The notes: generated by a model from the sequence alone, not told the origin. A stretch of DNA of 64,000 bases from Larix kaempferi (GCA_027924585.1 BSBM01000151.1:11441501-11505500), one strand, 5' to 3'. Positions 34,090 through 46,007 are shown, numbered from the stretch's first letter. Program-made: numbers and translations.

Positions 34090-34875
34090 GTGCATTTGGG
34101 TGTATTTATTTCTAGATGCAAGAAATTCATGTGCCAAACTGTGATCGACTTGAAGCCTAGGACCTCTCGTGATAGTAATCAAAGTCAGATAGGATCTGAT
34201 AAGTATAGCTCAAGACAGGATAAAAGAGGTCGAGCAAAAAAGGAAGAGGAGGTGGATTCAGATATGAGAAGAAATAGAGATGTTACCTTATCTCAAACCC
34301 TCTTTGATCCTCCTGCTAGGGATGAAATTACTTCTAATAGAAAAGATCTTGAGACATGACAGGTTGCAAAAGAAATTAACAAAGCAAGGGTTACAAATGC
34401 TACCTCTAAGAGGGATTTTGAACATGCAACCCTTGTTGGAAGGTTTGTTCGTGATGAAGATACCCTCAGGGGACATGCTTCTACAAGGTCCCAGACTGCT
34501 TTTACTAAAGATTTGGATGATGCTGAAATTTTTGACCAACATCTTGATGGAGAGCAGTCATAGTTGAGGTCTACTGATTCTAATTCAAGAGCAAAGGTTC
34601 CAGATGTTCTGCAGGGGTCTGGGAGGTATGCTAATTCTTTAAATAAAGTAGATAAACTAATTGACAGAGCATCAAGACCTGCTAATGAAAGCGACATTTC
34701 CACTTCCAAAAGAACTAGTATGGAAGACAAAAATTCAAGGTATCAAATGACTCTTATAACTGCACTAGATGAGGATGTAGTGGCTAAAGATAAATTTAAT
34801 ATTTCCAGCTTTTCAAAGGAGAGTGAAAATGCAAAAAGATACAAGCCCATTGATTCACAATGTATTAGGAATTAG
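34090..34875 (+). pseudogene. Captured coding fragment, unrecognised
   Basis: One frame stays open over about 260 codons except for nonsense codons at 34,357-34,359 and 34,561-34,563, ending at 34,875. The product is hydrophilic and charged (DKRGRAKKEEEVDSDMRRN, ATLVGRFVRDEDTLRGHAST), without cysteine clusters or transmembrane segments. This suggests a disordered or nuclear protein. No family recognised. Its last codons lie inside the 82-bp direct repeat at 34,864-34,945. Confidence 0.45.
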
Positions 34876-34945
34876 TATTCTAAATGTTTTAGGTTTTTGA
34901 TCTTTTCGGTATAATTTTGGTCAAATGTGTATGTGTGGGACATCC
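34864..34945 (+). repeat. 82-bp direct repeat, copy 1
   Basis: ATTAGGAATTAGTATTC ... GGGACATCC; 80 of 82 bases match copy 2 at 42,197-42,278. The two copies bracket the LON2-bearing block. Confidence 0.9.
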
Positions 34946-35283
34946 TTTGATTTACTCTAAAAACTGAAACAAAGTGGCGTGACACAACAGTATACTCTCT
35001 TCTCTTTGCATTGCGATAAACAGTTTAACCTCTAATTCTTCATGAGTTGGGTGCCGCTGACAGAGAGATTATTGGTGCATACTATTATTAGTTTAGTAGT
35101 GGGACAATGTATTCTCAATATTCCAGAAACAAGCTCATAATATTGTACAAGAGAGTATCATGCACCTTGAAATTGTCTTGAGCTCTTTTATTGAACTGCA
35201 TGCACATTAAATGTTTACTTTCTCTATCACAGGGGTGTCAATGCTCGAGCTTTACATTTATCATGAGGAGTGGAGAAGGAAAG

Positions 35284-36019
35284 TGTTCGGATATCCACAT
35301 CATCTTTTTTAGGATCTTGCATGCAATTAGGGTTTGCATGCAAATTCTAGGGTTTGCATGCACTTTGCATGCATCCCAGTCACCAGGTTGATGCCTCCAG
35401 CACCTTAGCCACCTTACTCTAGCACCCGGGAGCCACTTACTTCAGAGTTTTAGCCCTCCTAGTCTGAAAGACGCCCACTTCTCACCTACTGCCAGAGAAG
35501 GGCGCACTTCTTCACCTACCACTGCAGTTCCACTTCAGTTACACTCAATTAGCTCCGATTCTCCCTGATTTTAGGCTAGTTTCACTCCTGACTGACTGTT
35601 TCACTTCCGTTGGACCTCCAGATTGACTAGATGACTTGTTCTGACTTCAGTTAGCCTCCCATGCGCCCCCCACTGAGCCTCCTTCCCTTAATCAGTGCTA
35701 CACACTTCAGTTACACTTGTTACACTCAGTTAGACTCAGATTGACACCTGGATGACTGGTTCTTGTGCATTGATGACTACTACTGATTGATGATGAGGAC
35801 TCCTAGTTGGAGTCAAGCTACTCCATTCAGTGATTCGAATGACCTCCTTAGGCAATTCGAATTGCTCAGTCATTGTCACTGTATTCTATTGTAACCATTC
35901 ACCCTTACTGGGATATTGAGCACTGCTGCATGTTTTGCACAATTTTACACCATATTTTCTATGTTCATCTGTTGTGATTGATTTACTTGTTCATTAGATC
36001 TGTTGTGACTAATTTTACA
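35284..36019 (+). repeat. 5' LTR of Copia C
   Basis: 736 bp, TG...CA termini, contains repeated TTGCATGCA words near its start (AGGGTTTGCATGCA twice). Matches the 3' LTR base for base apart from the differences listed for the element. Confidence 0.95.
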
Positions 36020-36032
36020 TGGTATCAGAGCC
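36020..36032 (+). promoter_or_regulatory. tRNA-Met primer binding site of Copia C
   Basis: TGGTATCAGAGCC directly after the LTR end. Confidence 0.95.
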
Positions 36033-36403
36033 ATTGCAGGGACAAGATCTCTTTTCTACAGGTGGTTCTACAAGAAGATTTGAGTGAATTGCTCAAAAAT
36101 TGCAAAACGTTTTGGCATGAATTATCTCAAGGGCATTCGCTCCTGTGCATGCAAAGCTTGAAAATACATCCAATACCACTCCAGAAGCCTGAGTTTCCAC
36201 ATAATTCCTGGATCTGATACATTGGACCCATTCAACATTGTTTGATCTCCAATCCCAGGTGTGATGCAACTCTAAAAGGGTGGATTGTTCGACCTCATTG
36301 TTCTTGGTTTTATTGTGATTTGGAGGTTATTGTCTCCATCATTTTGCATTCGCTACACTGCCCTTGCAAGCTCCTCTACATCAGTGTGCACTCGCTCCTA
36401 GAA

Positions 36404-39400
36404 ATGGAATACTCTTCTTCAAATCCTATCCTCACCCCATTCAATTATTTTGATTGGAAAGATGATATGGAGATCATATTACGTTCAAAAGGTTACTACC
36501 GAGTCACTCTTGGTCTTGAATTGGAGCCAAACAATCTGTCAGATAGAACCAAACACTACAACAAGCTTGATGAAGCTTATGGTCTTCTTTGTCTCTCCAT
36601 CTCCAAAGATCTTCACTTCCATCTCAGCGGATTGAAGACTCCAGAAGCTATATGGGAGCAACTTGAAACACTATTTGGCAAGCAGGACGAGCTTAGGGCC
36701 TTTCAATTAGAGAATGAATTGATTGCCCTTAGCCCTGACAATTTCGAGACCATTAATGAATTCTTCACAAAATTCAAGAACTTGAACTTGCAGTTGAAGA
36801 ACAGTGGAGTTATCAAAGAGGATAAACAATTGATCCTCTCCATTCTCAGCAAGCTTGGTAAAGATTATTCGGTATTTGTCTCCACTTTCAATTCCGGTCG
36901 GCTAACTACCCCGAATTGGAAAATGCCTACCTTGAATGCCTTCATTGAGTCCGTCACAAAAGAGCATGACAAGTTGATTCAAATGGGGTACATAAGCTCC
37001 AAAGATTCATCCCTATATGTTCAAGGACACAAGATCTCGAATGGCAAAGGAAAGCAAAAGAAGGAGAAGCCCAAATTCGAGCCTCACAAGCAAAGAGAGA
37101 AAGGCAAACAGACGGATGCACCATCCAGTTCAAAGTTCAAGCAAAAGGGAAAAGAAGGTAACCAAAAATCTAAATGTACCTATTGTAATTGTGGCTTTCA
37201 TCCCGAAAGTTCATGTATGAAGAAGACTATAGATCAAATGGCCCTCCTTTTGGAAAAGAACAACATAACTCTTCCTGACGGTGCAAGGAAGAAGGATAAG
37301 AATGATGATCATGAAAGAGGACAAGCACTCATGGCAACGGTTTCGAAGCCCACTACTCTCTTGATAGATTCGGGTGCATCGAATCATATGGCTGCAAATA
37401 TTGATTCTTTTTCTTCATTCTATCCAAACAGCTCCATCCCCATCCATTTGGGAGATGACTCAAAAATTTCTTCAAAGGGCAAAGGTACGATTCATGTAGA
37501 TCATGGAAGCTTTCAGAATGTTCTCTATGTGCCTTCCTTGGTTTCAAATCTTCTTTCTGTGTATCAAATGACACACTGGTGAACCGAAGCAAGTTACATT
37601 CAGCCCTAATATAGTTGAAATTTCTGATATCAAAAGTGGAAGACTTGTTGCAGTCGGAAAGGCAAACCACACTGCAAAATGCTATGAGTTTTCACACTTT
37701 ATTCCGCTTGCAAAGCCCACTGCTCTTCGCACACATGGTAATGAGGTTAGTAGGATTTGGCATGAAAGATTTGGACATCTTAATTATAAATATTTGCTGC
37801 TACTATCAAACAAATCCATGGTAGATGGTATTCCACAACTCCGTTCCTCGAAGGGAATATGCACTGGTTGCATCATTGGGAAGCACCCCGAGCACAGATT
37901 CGACCGCGGAAAAGCTAGCAGAGCTTCTACAGTTTTGGGGTTGATCCATTCTGATATCAGTGGTCCGCTGCCCCATATGTCATTAAATGGTTCAAGGTAT
38001 GTTTTGACATTTATTGATGATTTTTCCCGCTTTACATGGGTATTCTTTCTCAAAAACAAGTCAGAACTGCTTGGAAAATTCAAGGATTTTAAGGCTTCTG
38101 TTGAGACCGCCACTGAGAGCAAGATCAAAGCTCTTGGATCTGATAATGGTGGAGAATATATTAAGTCCGAGTTGCTGTAACTTTGTGCCCAAAGCGGAAT
38201 TCAGATCCAACATACAGTTCCCTACACACCCGAGCAGAATGGTGTAGCGGAAAGGAAAAATCGGTCACTGAAAGAGATGGCTACATGCATGATTGAATCA
38301 AAAGGTTTGGCTGCAAATGTTTGGGCTGAAGCAATCAATGTTGCTGCATACATACAGAACTGTGTTCCACATTCATCTATGAAAGGTATGACTCCTTTCG
38401 AAGCATTCTTTGGTCACAAACCGGATGTGTCAAATTTGAGAGTTTTTGGCTCTACTGCATGGGCTAGAATTCCTTCCAAGAAGAGACGAGCTTTGGATCC
38501 ACAAAGTATTGAGTGCATACTGATAGGATATGGGGAAGAATCAAAAGCATATAAACTCATGGATATCAGATCTAAAAATATATTCATAGAGCGCAGTGTG
38601 CAATTTGAAGAACCGCTTCAAGAATTGCAACTAGTCGAGGAAGAGACTGCCGATTCACTGCCTTCACCAGAAGAAGATCCGTGCAGCGATAATGAAGGTA
38701 TGAGTTCTGATATTTCTGATATTGTAGCAGCATATGATGATCATGACATATCAGGTTCGGAATCCGACCATTATGATCCTCCTCAGTTACCAAAGTGGGC
38801 CCAAAAGACTCTTCAATCTGCTGGTTCAAACCTTGGAAATCCTGCTGATCCGAGACGAACAAGAGCAGACTTTCAAAGAGTAGGTATGGCTCTTTCTATT
38901 GCTGATCCATTACTTCCTGAAATTTTTTATTTGATGGCTGGTTCAGATCCCACATCATACTATTCTTCCCACCGAGATCCGAGATGGCAAAGTGCCATGG
39001 ATGAAGAGTACAGTTCTCTTCAAAAGAACAACACATGGGAGCTAGTTTCTCTTCCACCTGGAAGAAAATTAGTAAAGTGTAAATGGGTCTACCGCACGAA
39101 AGTTGTTGCTGATGGATCTATCAGCAAATACAAAGCAAGGTTGGTGGAAAAAGGTTTCTCCCAAGTCCAAGGAGTGGACTACACTGAGACCTTTGCACCG
39201 GTTGCAAAGATGGATTCCATCCGCCTTGTTTTGGCTATTTCCGCATCCAAGCACTGGGAAGTGCACCACATGGATGTGAAGAGTGCATTTCTACATGGAG
39301 ACCTTGCTGAAGAGGTATATATGCAACAGCCAGAGGGCTATACATCAGATCCATCATTAGTTTGCAGATTGAAGAAATCTTTGTACGGGTTAAAACAGAC

Positions 39401-40481
39401 CCCAAGAGCTTGGTATGCAAAGATGGACTCCTTCCTTCTTTCTCAGAATTTCCAAAGATGCAAATCTGATCTGAATGTGTATCTTCAGTGAGTTAAAGGT
39501 AATTTGTTGGTTATTGTACTTTATGTTGATGATCTTCTCATTACTGGTAGCACTCTTACTTCAATAAACAAGCTAAAAACTGCCTTAAATCTAGCTTTTG
39601 ACATGAGCGATTTGGGCTTGCTGAGTCACTTTTTGGGCTTGGAGATAGCTCAAAATTTTGATGGGATCACTATATCTCAGCAAAAATATGCTTCCGACCT
39701 GTTATTGAAGTTTAATATGGTTGAATGTAAGGCAGCCCCATTCCCATTCCTCTTAGGAATCAGTCTTGAGGAGGGAGATTCTACACCGCTTGCAGATTGC
39801 AGTATGTATCGACAGTTGATTGGTTCACTACTTTATTTGACACACTCAAGGCCTGATATTTCATATGCCGTGAGTGCCGTTTCAAGGTATATGCAGCAGC
39901 CACATGAGATTCATTGGCGAGTAGCCAAGCGGATCTTGCAGTATGTGCAAGGTACGAGACAGTTTGGCATACATTATGCTGCAGATTCTGAGCTTGATTT
40001 CATTGGTTTTACTGATTCAGATTGGGCAGGTGATAGCATTGATCGGAAGTCCACTTCCGGTTATGTTTTCATGATTGGTCATGGTGCTATTTGCTGGTCC
40101 AACAAAAAGCAAGCATCCATTGCACTTTCTTCAGCAGAGGCAGAGTATCGAGGGGCAGTCAATGCCTGCATTCAGGCAGTTTGGTTGCAGGGTATTCTTT
40201 CCGAGTTTGGTTTTGGTGGCACTACTTCGACTGTCCTATTTTGTGACAATCAAAGTGCTATCAAGATCTCCACAGATCCAGTTCAGCGGCAGAGGACCAA
40301 ACACATTGAGATTCATATGCATTACATTCGACAGTTGGTGCATGACCGCACCATCATTCTGCAATATTGCCCTGCTGATGAGCAAATTGCAGACATCTTC
40401 ACCAAGAGCTTCACTGAGAAGAAGTTCTCTTACCTCCGTTCACTGTTGGGGGTGAGTTCCATCATGGTGGAGACAGATTGA
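36404..40481 (+). pseudogene. Copia C gag-pol polyprotein
   Basis: Start taken at ATG 36,404 (MEYSSSNPILTPFNYFDWKD), not the earlier in-frame ATG at 36,242, because copia Gag begins with this type of motif. Gag has a CCHC knuckle CTYCNCGFHPESSC. Protease LLIDSGASNHMA. GAG-preintegrase RIWHERFGHLNY with CTGC. Integrase core with IDDFSRFTWVF and LGSDNGGEY. RT with WVYRTKVVADGSISKYKARL and YVDDLLITG. RNase H with FTDSDWAGD, SSAEAEYRG and DNQSAIKI. Only three lesions: a small frameshift just before the TGA at 37,580, TAA at 38,178-38,180 (a Gln-like position) and TGA at 39,489-39,491. Everything after the frameshift is in one frame. It would encode all functions for retrotransposition if unbroken. 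Confidence 0.93.
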
Positions 40482-40644
40482 TTCATTATTATGCTTTAGC
40501 TTGAGGGGGGGCTTTCTTCCCACTGGGTTTTCCCTCTTTCCTCACTTAGTTTATTTTCAGCATTTTTTTTGGATTATTGTATTGGGGTGACCTTTGGTCT
40601 TAGTTACCAGGGCCCCACATTATTTTTTGCACATCATAGTCTAG

Positions 40645-40656
40645 TTTGAGGGGGGG
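40645..40656 (+). promoter_or_regulatory. Polypurine tract of Copia C
   Basis: TTTGAGGGGGG immediately before the 3' LTR, the plus-strand priming site. A second similar tract (TTGAGGGGGGG) lies at about 40,501. Confidence 0.85.
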
Positions 40657-41389
40657 TGTTCGGATATCCACATCATCTTTTTCAGGATCTTGCATGCAAT
40701 TAGGGTTTGCATGCAAATTCTAGGGTTTGCATGCACTTTGCATGCATCCCAGTCACCAGGTTGATGCCTCCAGCACCTTAGCCTTATTCTAGCACCCGGG
40801 AGCCACTTACTTCAGAGTTTTATCCCTACTATTCTGAAAGGCGCCCACTTCTCACCTACTGCCAGAGAAGGGCGCACTTCTTCACCTACCACTACAGTTC
40901 CACTTCAGTTACACTCAGTTAGCTCCGATTCTCCCTGATTTGAGGCTAGTTTCACTCCCGACTGACTGTTTCACTTCCGTTGGACCTCCAGATTGACTAG
41001 ATGACTTGTTCTGACTTCAGTTAGCCTCCCATGTGCCCCCCACTGAGCCTCCTTCCCTTAATCAGTGCTACACACTTCAATTACACTTGTTACACTCAGT
41101 TAGACTCAGATTGACACCTGGATGACTGGTTCTTGTGCATTGATGACCACTACTGATTGATGATGAGGACTCCTAGTTGGATTCAAGCTACTCCATTCAG
41201 TGATTCGAATGACCTCCTTAGGCAATTCGAATTGCTCAGTCATTGTCACTGTATTCTATTGTAATCATTCACCCTTACTGGGATATTGAGCACTGCTGCA
41301 TGTTTTGCACAGTTTTACACCATATTTTCTATGTTCATCTGTTGTGATTGATTTACTTGTTCATTAGATCTGATGTGACTAATTTTACA
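40657..41389 (+). repeat. 3' LTR of Copia C
   Basis: 733 bp; see 5' LTR. Followed by the GCAAG target duplication and the resumed LON2 exon. Confidence 0.95.
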
Positions 41390-41513
41390 GCAAGTGGAAG
41401 AGTCACCTATACAGTAGTGCTTGAAGGTATGTGCAGATTCAGTGTGCAAGAAATGAATACAAAGGGATCTTATAGCACTACACGGGTTTCATGTCTCGAT
41501 ATGATGAAGGCAG

Positions 41514-42196
41514 GTAAAACTTTCATATTGGTTCTATTTTCTTTCTTCATAATTTCTTGTCAATACAATAGAAATTGTTAGTTCATTTTCTATTATGTAA
41601 GAATTTAACTTTTCCATCATAATGAATGATTTGCTTGAAGATAGGGTAACAAATCCTCCCACTCTAAGGTGGTAATATGGTTTTACTTAGATTTGCATGT
41701 CTACTATTGACATAGATGTATGTGGTTTATATTATGTAAGTTATTGAATGGATGCTCAACATAGTAATTTGACTCGTCCTTTAATTATATTGATTACTCT
41801 GAAGCATGGGAAGTGCAGTTAATGAATGGAATATTATGGAAGTTTGGCTTGGCTCCTCCCTTTCCACCATCTCCACCGAATTAAATTAAATATTGCTCTC
41901 ATGCCTGCGTCACGGAAAAGCTGTCCATCTTTTAATTTGGGAAATCCTTTCGGAAGACAAATTCCAATAAATGAGTGAGATGAGAATTTTTCATGAGTTT
42001 CGTTAAACAACGAACAGGCCCGAGGGATACGTATGTGGTTTAGGGACGGACAATCTTGCTCGCTTGACTGATCGTACGATGTAAGCTTCTGGAAGATATG
42101 GAGAGTAGTGATGTTCTGGATGGGTTCACAACTTCAATGTAAAGATTTGAAGTGGTAGATAGATGTGATAACGTATGGACCAACGCAAACGATATA
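41514..42196. other. Intron-like sequence after the LON2 exon
   Basis: Begins with the GTAAAA donor of the LON2 exon. No further exon of LON2 recognised before the 82-bp repeat at 42,197. Confidence 0.5.
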
Positions 42197-42278
42197 ATTA
42201 GGAATTAGTATTCTAAATGTTTTAGGTTTTTTATCTTTTCAGTATAATTTTGGTCAAATGTGTATGTGTGGGACATCC
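42197..42278 (+). repeat. 82-bp direct repeat, copy 2
   Basis: Second copy of 34,864-34,945 with two mismatches. After it the text continues into another coding-like piece (42,279 on), whereas after copy 1 it continues into the LON2 block. Confidence 0.9.
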
Positions 42279-42714
42279 CGAATTTGATATTTGACAAATC
42301 ACAAATATATAGAAGTAGTATGGATGCTAAAGTTAAATGTGGACCTAAAAGGGAGAGTGAAATCCCTGATGTTGCTAAAGGGCGTGCAATTGGAAAATCA
42401 GTTCCTGAGTTGAAAAAACTCTCACCTTTGAGCCAGTTGAAGAACTTAGTAAACATCATGGATGGATTGGTAAAAGGATGCTAGAAGATGGAATGACATA
42501 TCTAGTAAAACTTGTTAAGAAGGCTACATTTGCTCAAGCTCGACAGCCCCTACACTCAGATCATATAGATGTGGAGCCTTTGTCAAGACAAGAGATGACA
42601 GAAACGACAACGAAAGTTGCTACTACTGAAATAACTGCAAAGACAAGTCCATTTTGGGGGCCAGAAACTCAGGGAAGTGCTGGTTACAAAAAGAATCCTA
42701 CCAGTAGCTTGTAG
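42279..42714 (+). pseudogene. Captured coding fragment, unrecognised
   Basis: Two overlapping frames (42,260-42,484 and 42,478-42,714) that read as one hydrophilic protein with a frameshift near 42,480: KSVPELKKLSPLSQLKNLVN then LEDGMTYLVKLVKKATFAQA and a Thr-rich tail. It may be the continuation of the piece ending at 34,875, since the 82-bp repeat links them. No family recognised. Confidence 0.4.
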
Positions 42715-43098
42715 AAACCAGAATATAAATGGAAGGTACAAGATGCCACTGCATGTGATAGTAAAGATGTTGTGCAAAAGAACTGACCTTTTATCCTTTA
42801 TTGTAGTCTTTTGGGATTTGAAAGGTCTACTGGTGTGTCACACTGTATATTTGCAATAGTCAAAGTTCATCTCCATAAACCATCTATGATCCCTTGTTAT
42901 CACCTTGCATCCTAGGATCCCAACATTTTTCCCTTACCTCTAACATTGGTCCAATAGAACCCTTATCTAATGAGACTGAGCTTCATATTTATTTTAGGGT
43001 CTGTAAAATCAAATCTAAGGTCAAGAATAATACATGTAACAGAATCAAGTAAAAAGGAGGCTCTTCATTCAAAGTGTTGAAGTGTTTTTGGTATTCCA

Positions 43099-43344
43099 AT
43101 GTCACAAGTTCAGAAGGAAATTCTTCTTAGCCATCATAGTGATAAGTTGGCCTTTGCTTTTGGACTCCTTAGAACACCCCCTGGGACAACAATCCGAATT
43201 GGAAAAAAATTTCGTGTGTGTGGTAATTTCCATGTAGCTATCAAGTTCATTTCTAATATTGTTGACAGAGGTATAATTGTCAGGGATGCTCATTGTTTCC
43301 ATCATTTCCAAGACGGAAAATATTCTTGTGGGGATTATTGGTGA
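43099..43344 (+). pseudogene. DYW-domain fragment of a PPR protein
   Basis: 82 codons reading [49 protein letters not shown] and ending GKYSCGDYW before a stop. This is the DYW deaminase domain that closes plant organelle RNA-editing PPR proteins. Two catalytic features are altered: HSE of the H-x-E zinc/catalytic motif is HSD, and the first Cys pair (normally CGDCH) is CGNFH. No PPR repeats are present upstream. A truncated, non-functional captured fragment. Confidence 0.85.
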
Positions 43345-44689
43345 TTCCAAGTGGAAAACCACAGTCATAAAATTTTATGGAGATTTTGGATTTTTTTTGG
43401 ATACATTGTTTTAATTTTGACTTGTGAGAACTGCCTATAGTTGCTAAGCTATAACTCCATGGATATGAATCCAATCTCCTCAAAGGGTTCTACAGTTGTC
43501 TCTGCAAAAGCTAAACCAAATTCATTATTTGGAGATTCAATCTGTGTATATGAAGTGTGGATATGTGTAATTGAATCTATAACTAATGACTCGAGCACTT
43601 TATAGATCAGATTCTTTAAAAGCATAAGAAAGATTGCAGGACATTAGTCAAATTATCCATGTGGCATTTGCATGTATACATAAAAAACATGATAATGCCA
43701 CCAGGTTCTTGGTTCACTGGTGAGAGTACAAGGCAACAGAGTTTGAAGCTGTCCAACAGGTTTCCACTATGGTCTTCCCCAAACTAATGGCATGTGATAA
43801 AGGATGAGGCTTTGAGTGGCAAGTCCCCAAAATTTTTGGCATAATAGATACCCCTTGATTGATTGCTTGGCTATGTTGTAAAATTTTTGCGGACTATGTG
43901 AGGGGACTGATTCTTCTCCAAATTTCATTTGTCATATGTCTGGATTTAATTGTGGGACCATGGCCTTCATTTATTTTTTGTCTACAAGTAGCTCAAGCTT
44001 GTCTCTATTTTGAGAAAACGTAAGTGGAGAAGATATTATTTTCTCTGTACAAACTTATCCTTCATCTGACAAGAGAATCCAAATTACCTTTTAAATAGAA
44101 TTTTGTATGGATCTGATTGAAAAATTTACAAGATGGTTCTTGACCTTAGCTGAGCTATGCATTCAAGTCATTTACGAATCATCGGGAAATTAAATTTTGT
44201 AGAACTATTTATTTGAGAGATGCAATTGCATTCTATTATAATTCATCTATAGAGTGTGGGTTGTGTGTTTGCTTTGGACTGACATGTTACTTCCATTGTC
44301 TTGACAATTTCAGTAAATGTTGGTTCAACAAACTGCAAATGTCATTTATGCATGATAAGAGTTCTATGAATTGAAATAATAGAGAAACATGCCTTGACCT
44401 GTGAATATCAAATAGGGGTTCTGGAATAACATTGTCTGCTACTATAGGTATTTGCTAATATGAAAACATGTAACATTCAACAAACCCAAACATTTTTCAC
44501 AAATTCTGACTGGTTGAATTCAATCTTAGTACTCAAAATTCTATTTTAGTTACAGGGTCTATAAATACATTATTTTAATCTTATAATCCTGAGGTTCAAG
44601 GTATGTTACTGGAGAACATAATTGTACTCAGTAGCAGACAATACCAATGACAAATTGTTCACACTAATCCTATTGTTGCATCACAGGAT
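43345..44689. other. Element interior, no gene recognised
   Basis: No coding similarity seen on either strand; moderately AT-rich, no tandem structure noticed. Confidence 0.5.
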
Positions 44690-45012
44690 GCAAGGTGTTA
44701 AAGTTAATGCAGCTGCGAAACCCATTCTCAGGGAGGATAAGCTTAAGAAAGCTCAAGTATTGGTCAGGTACTTAAATGCTAAAAAAAAGGAGGAGCTTCA
44801 GAGTATGAATGCCACTGATAGGACTATCTCAGTGATGCAAGAGAATGGGCTTATCACTAAATATATTTTATGCAATCTGCTGAAGAAAAGCTGGGTGAAC
44901 TAATTGAGTTAGTGAAGGCTGCAAAGGAAGCATTCAACCCAGCAGTGAGGAAAGGTTTTCCACAGTTCGTTGATGGGAATGGTGACCTGTATTCTCAAGA
45001 CAGGTACCAATA
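44690..45012 (+). pseudogene. Captured exon-like fragment, unrecognised
   Basis: Follows an AG (CATCACAG, 44,689). Reads MQGVKVNAAAKPILREDKLK and on through AKKKEELQSMNATDRTISVM; after a frameshift near 44,880 it continues EEKLGELIELVKAAKEAFNP and VDGNGDLYSQDRYQ to a stop. Helical and charged; the length of continuous coding character (about 105 residues) makes chance unlikely. No family recognised. Confidence 0.45.
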
Positions 45013-45844
45013 GATTCTTATGGATAAAATAATGATGATACTGATTTTAAAGATATGGATGCAGTTAGATGAAAGGATATTGTAAATATACTTCATAATG
45101 ATTTTTAGGTCCTAATAAAGTTAAGAGACATCTTCAAGAGGCTTCCCCCTTTAGACTATGCGCATATCACTAATATGGACATCTCAATCATGATTGCAAG
45201 GGAGTATGCATACCCCTTAGGGAAGTAATGGGGTCAGTTGATGGTATACATAAAGTTGTCATTTTAAGCTACCCAACACACTAAATCCTCAACTAGCCAT
45301 CAACATCCAACGCAACAACAAAGAGCTCAACAATCTGCACCCTCACAATCTACTCGACAAATGACATAGTCAAGGAGGGGCAATTTGGTAACAGTTTTGG
45401 AAGCAAGTGGAAATTTTGTTACAAAAGAAGTTAGAAAACTAGCAATGGTATCAACAAACCAGAAATGGTATCAAGATCAAGAAACCAAAAACCTAACTCT
45501 AATTTTTTCTATAATAAAGGGAGGGTTGAACTCATAATGAGGGATACAAAATTTATTTAGGGAATTTCTGTGAATTGTTGCGGATCCTGTAAAATTAAGC
45601 TATAATGTCTCAGAGGAAAAATTCCAATTGGTGAGTTTAATAAATAAGAAAAACTTCAAAAGATAATTGTAGAATCTATGGTTTACATTTATTTATGATC
45701 TGAACTTAGGGAGACTAAATTTCAGTGATGGAATACTTCGTATTGTCCGTAAGTTTCATCCCTGTACAGAATTCATTTTTGCAACATTCCATGCCTTCAA
45801 TGCCTGCCATTATTGTATTCAGCAAGTCTCACAGGGGAAATAGA

Positions 45845-46007
45845 AACAAGCAACCAAGCGAGCAAATACCAGAGCTTCTAACGGGCATATGGTAACATTG
45901 AAATCTGAAATCGCGGTGGATATAAGTAACAATGCTTGCATTAAAGATTCTGCTGAAGAAGAGACCACAAAATGCTGGAACCCAATTGAGCACAGCAAAT
46001 GGACAAG
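45845..46007 (+). pseudogene. Exon-like fragment, unrecognised
   Basis: 54 open codons (TKRANTRASNGHMVTLKSEI, then ISNNACIKDSAEEETTKCWN) ending before AAG/GTGTGT, a plausible splice donor. The last part and the following intron-like sequence are duplicated at 47,066. Confidence 0.35.

Larger units (their letters stand above)
35284..41389 (+). mobile_element. Copia element C, nearly intact
   Basis: Complete Ty1/copia element of 6,106 bp: LTRs 35,284-36,019 and 40,657-41,389 (TGTTCGGATATCC ... AATTTTACA), primer site, gag-pol, polypurine tract. Target duplication 35,279-35,283 GAAAG and 41,390-41,394 GCAAG (one mismatch; the LON2 frame supports GCAAG as ancestral). LTRs differ by about 17 substitutions and one 3-bp gap, about 97.7% identical. 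Confidence 0.95.
35233..41513 (+). pseudogene. LON2: LON2 protease exon, split by Copia C
   Basis: One exon of a peroxisomal LON2-type ATP-dependent protease (N-terminal substrate-recognition domain). The left part, after acceptor CACAG (35,232), reads GVNARALHLS, then a TGA where Arg is expected, then GVEK. The right part (41,390-41,513) reads ASGRVTYTVVLEGMCRFSVQ and continues through a TRVSCLDMMKA end to a GTAAAA donor. Copia C sits between, within codon sequence for VEK-ASGR. Only about 55 residues of a protein of nearly 900 are present; AAA+ and protease domains are absent. Flanked by intron-like DNA, so captured as DNA. Non-functional because of the stop and the insertion. Confidence 0.8.

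Noticed and set aside
35233-45012. A single native LON2 gene with giant introns
   Set aside because: Neighbouring coding pieces belong to unrelated genes (SUD1, DYW-PPR), only one LON2 exon is present, and it carries a stop.
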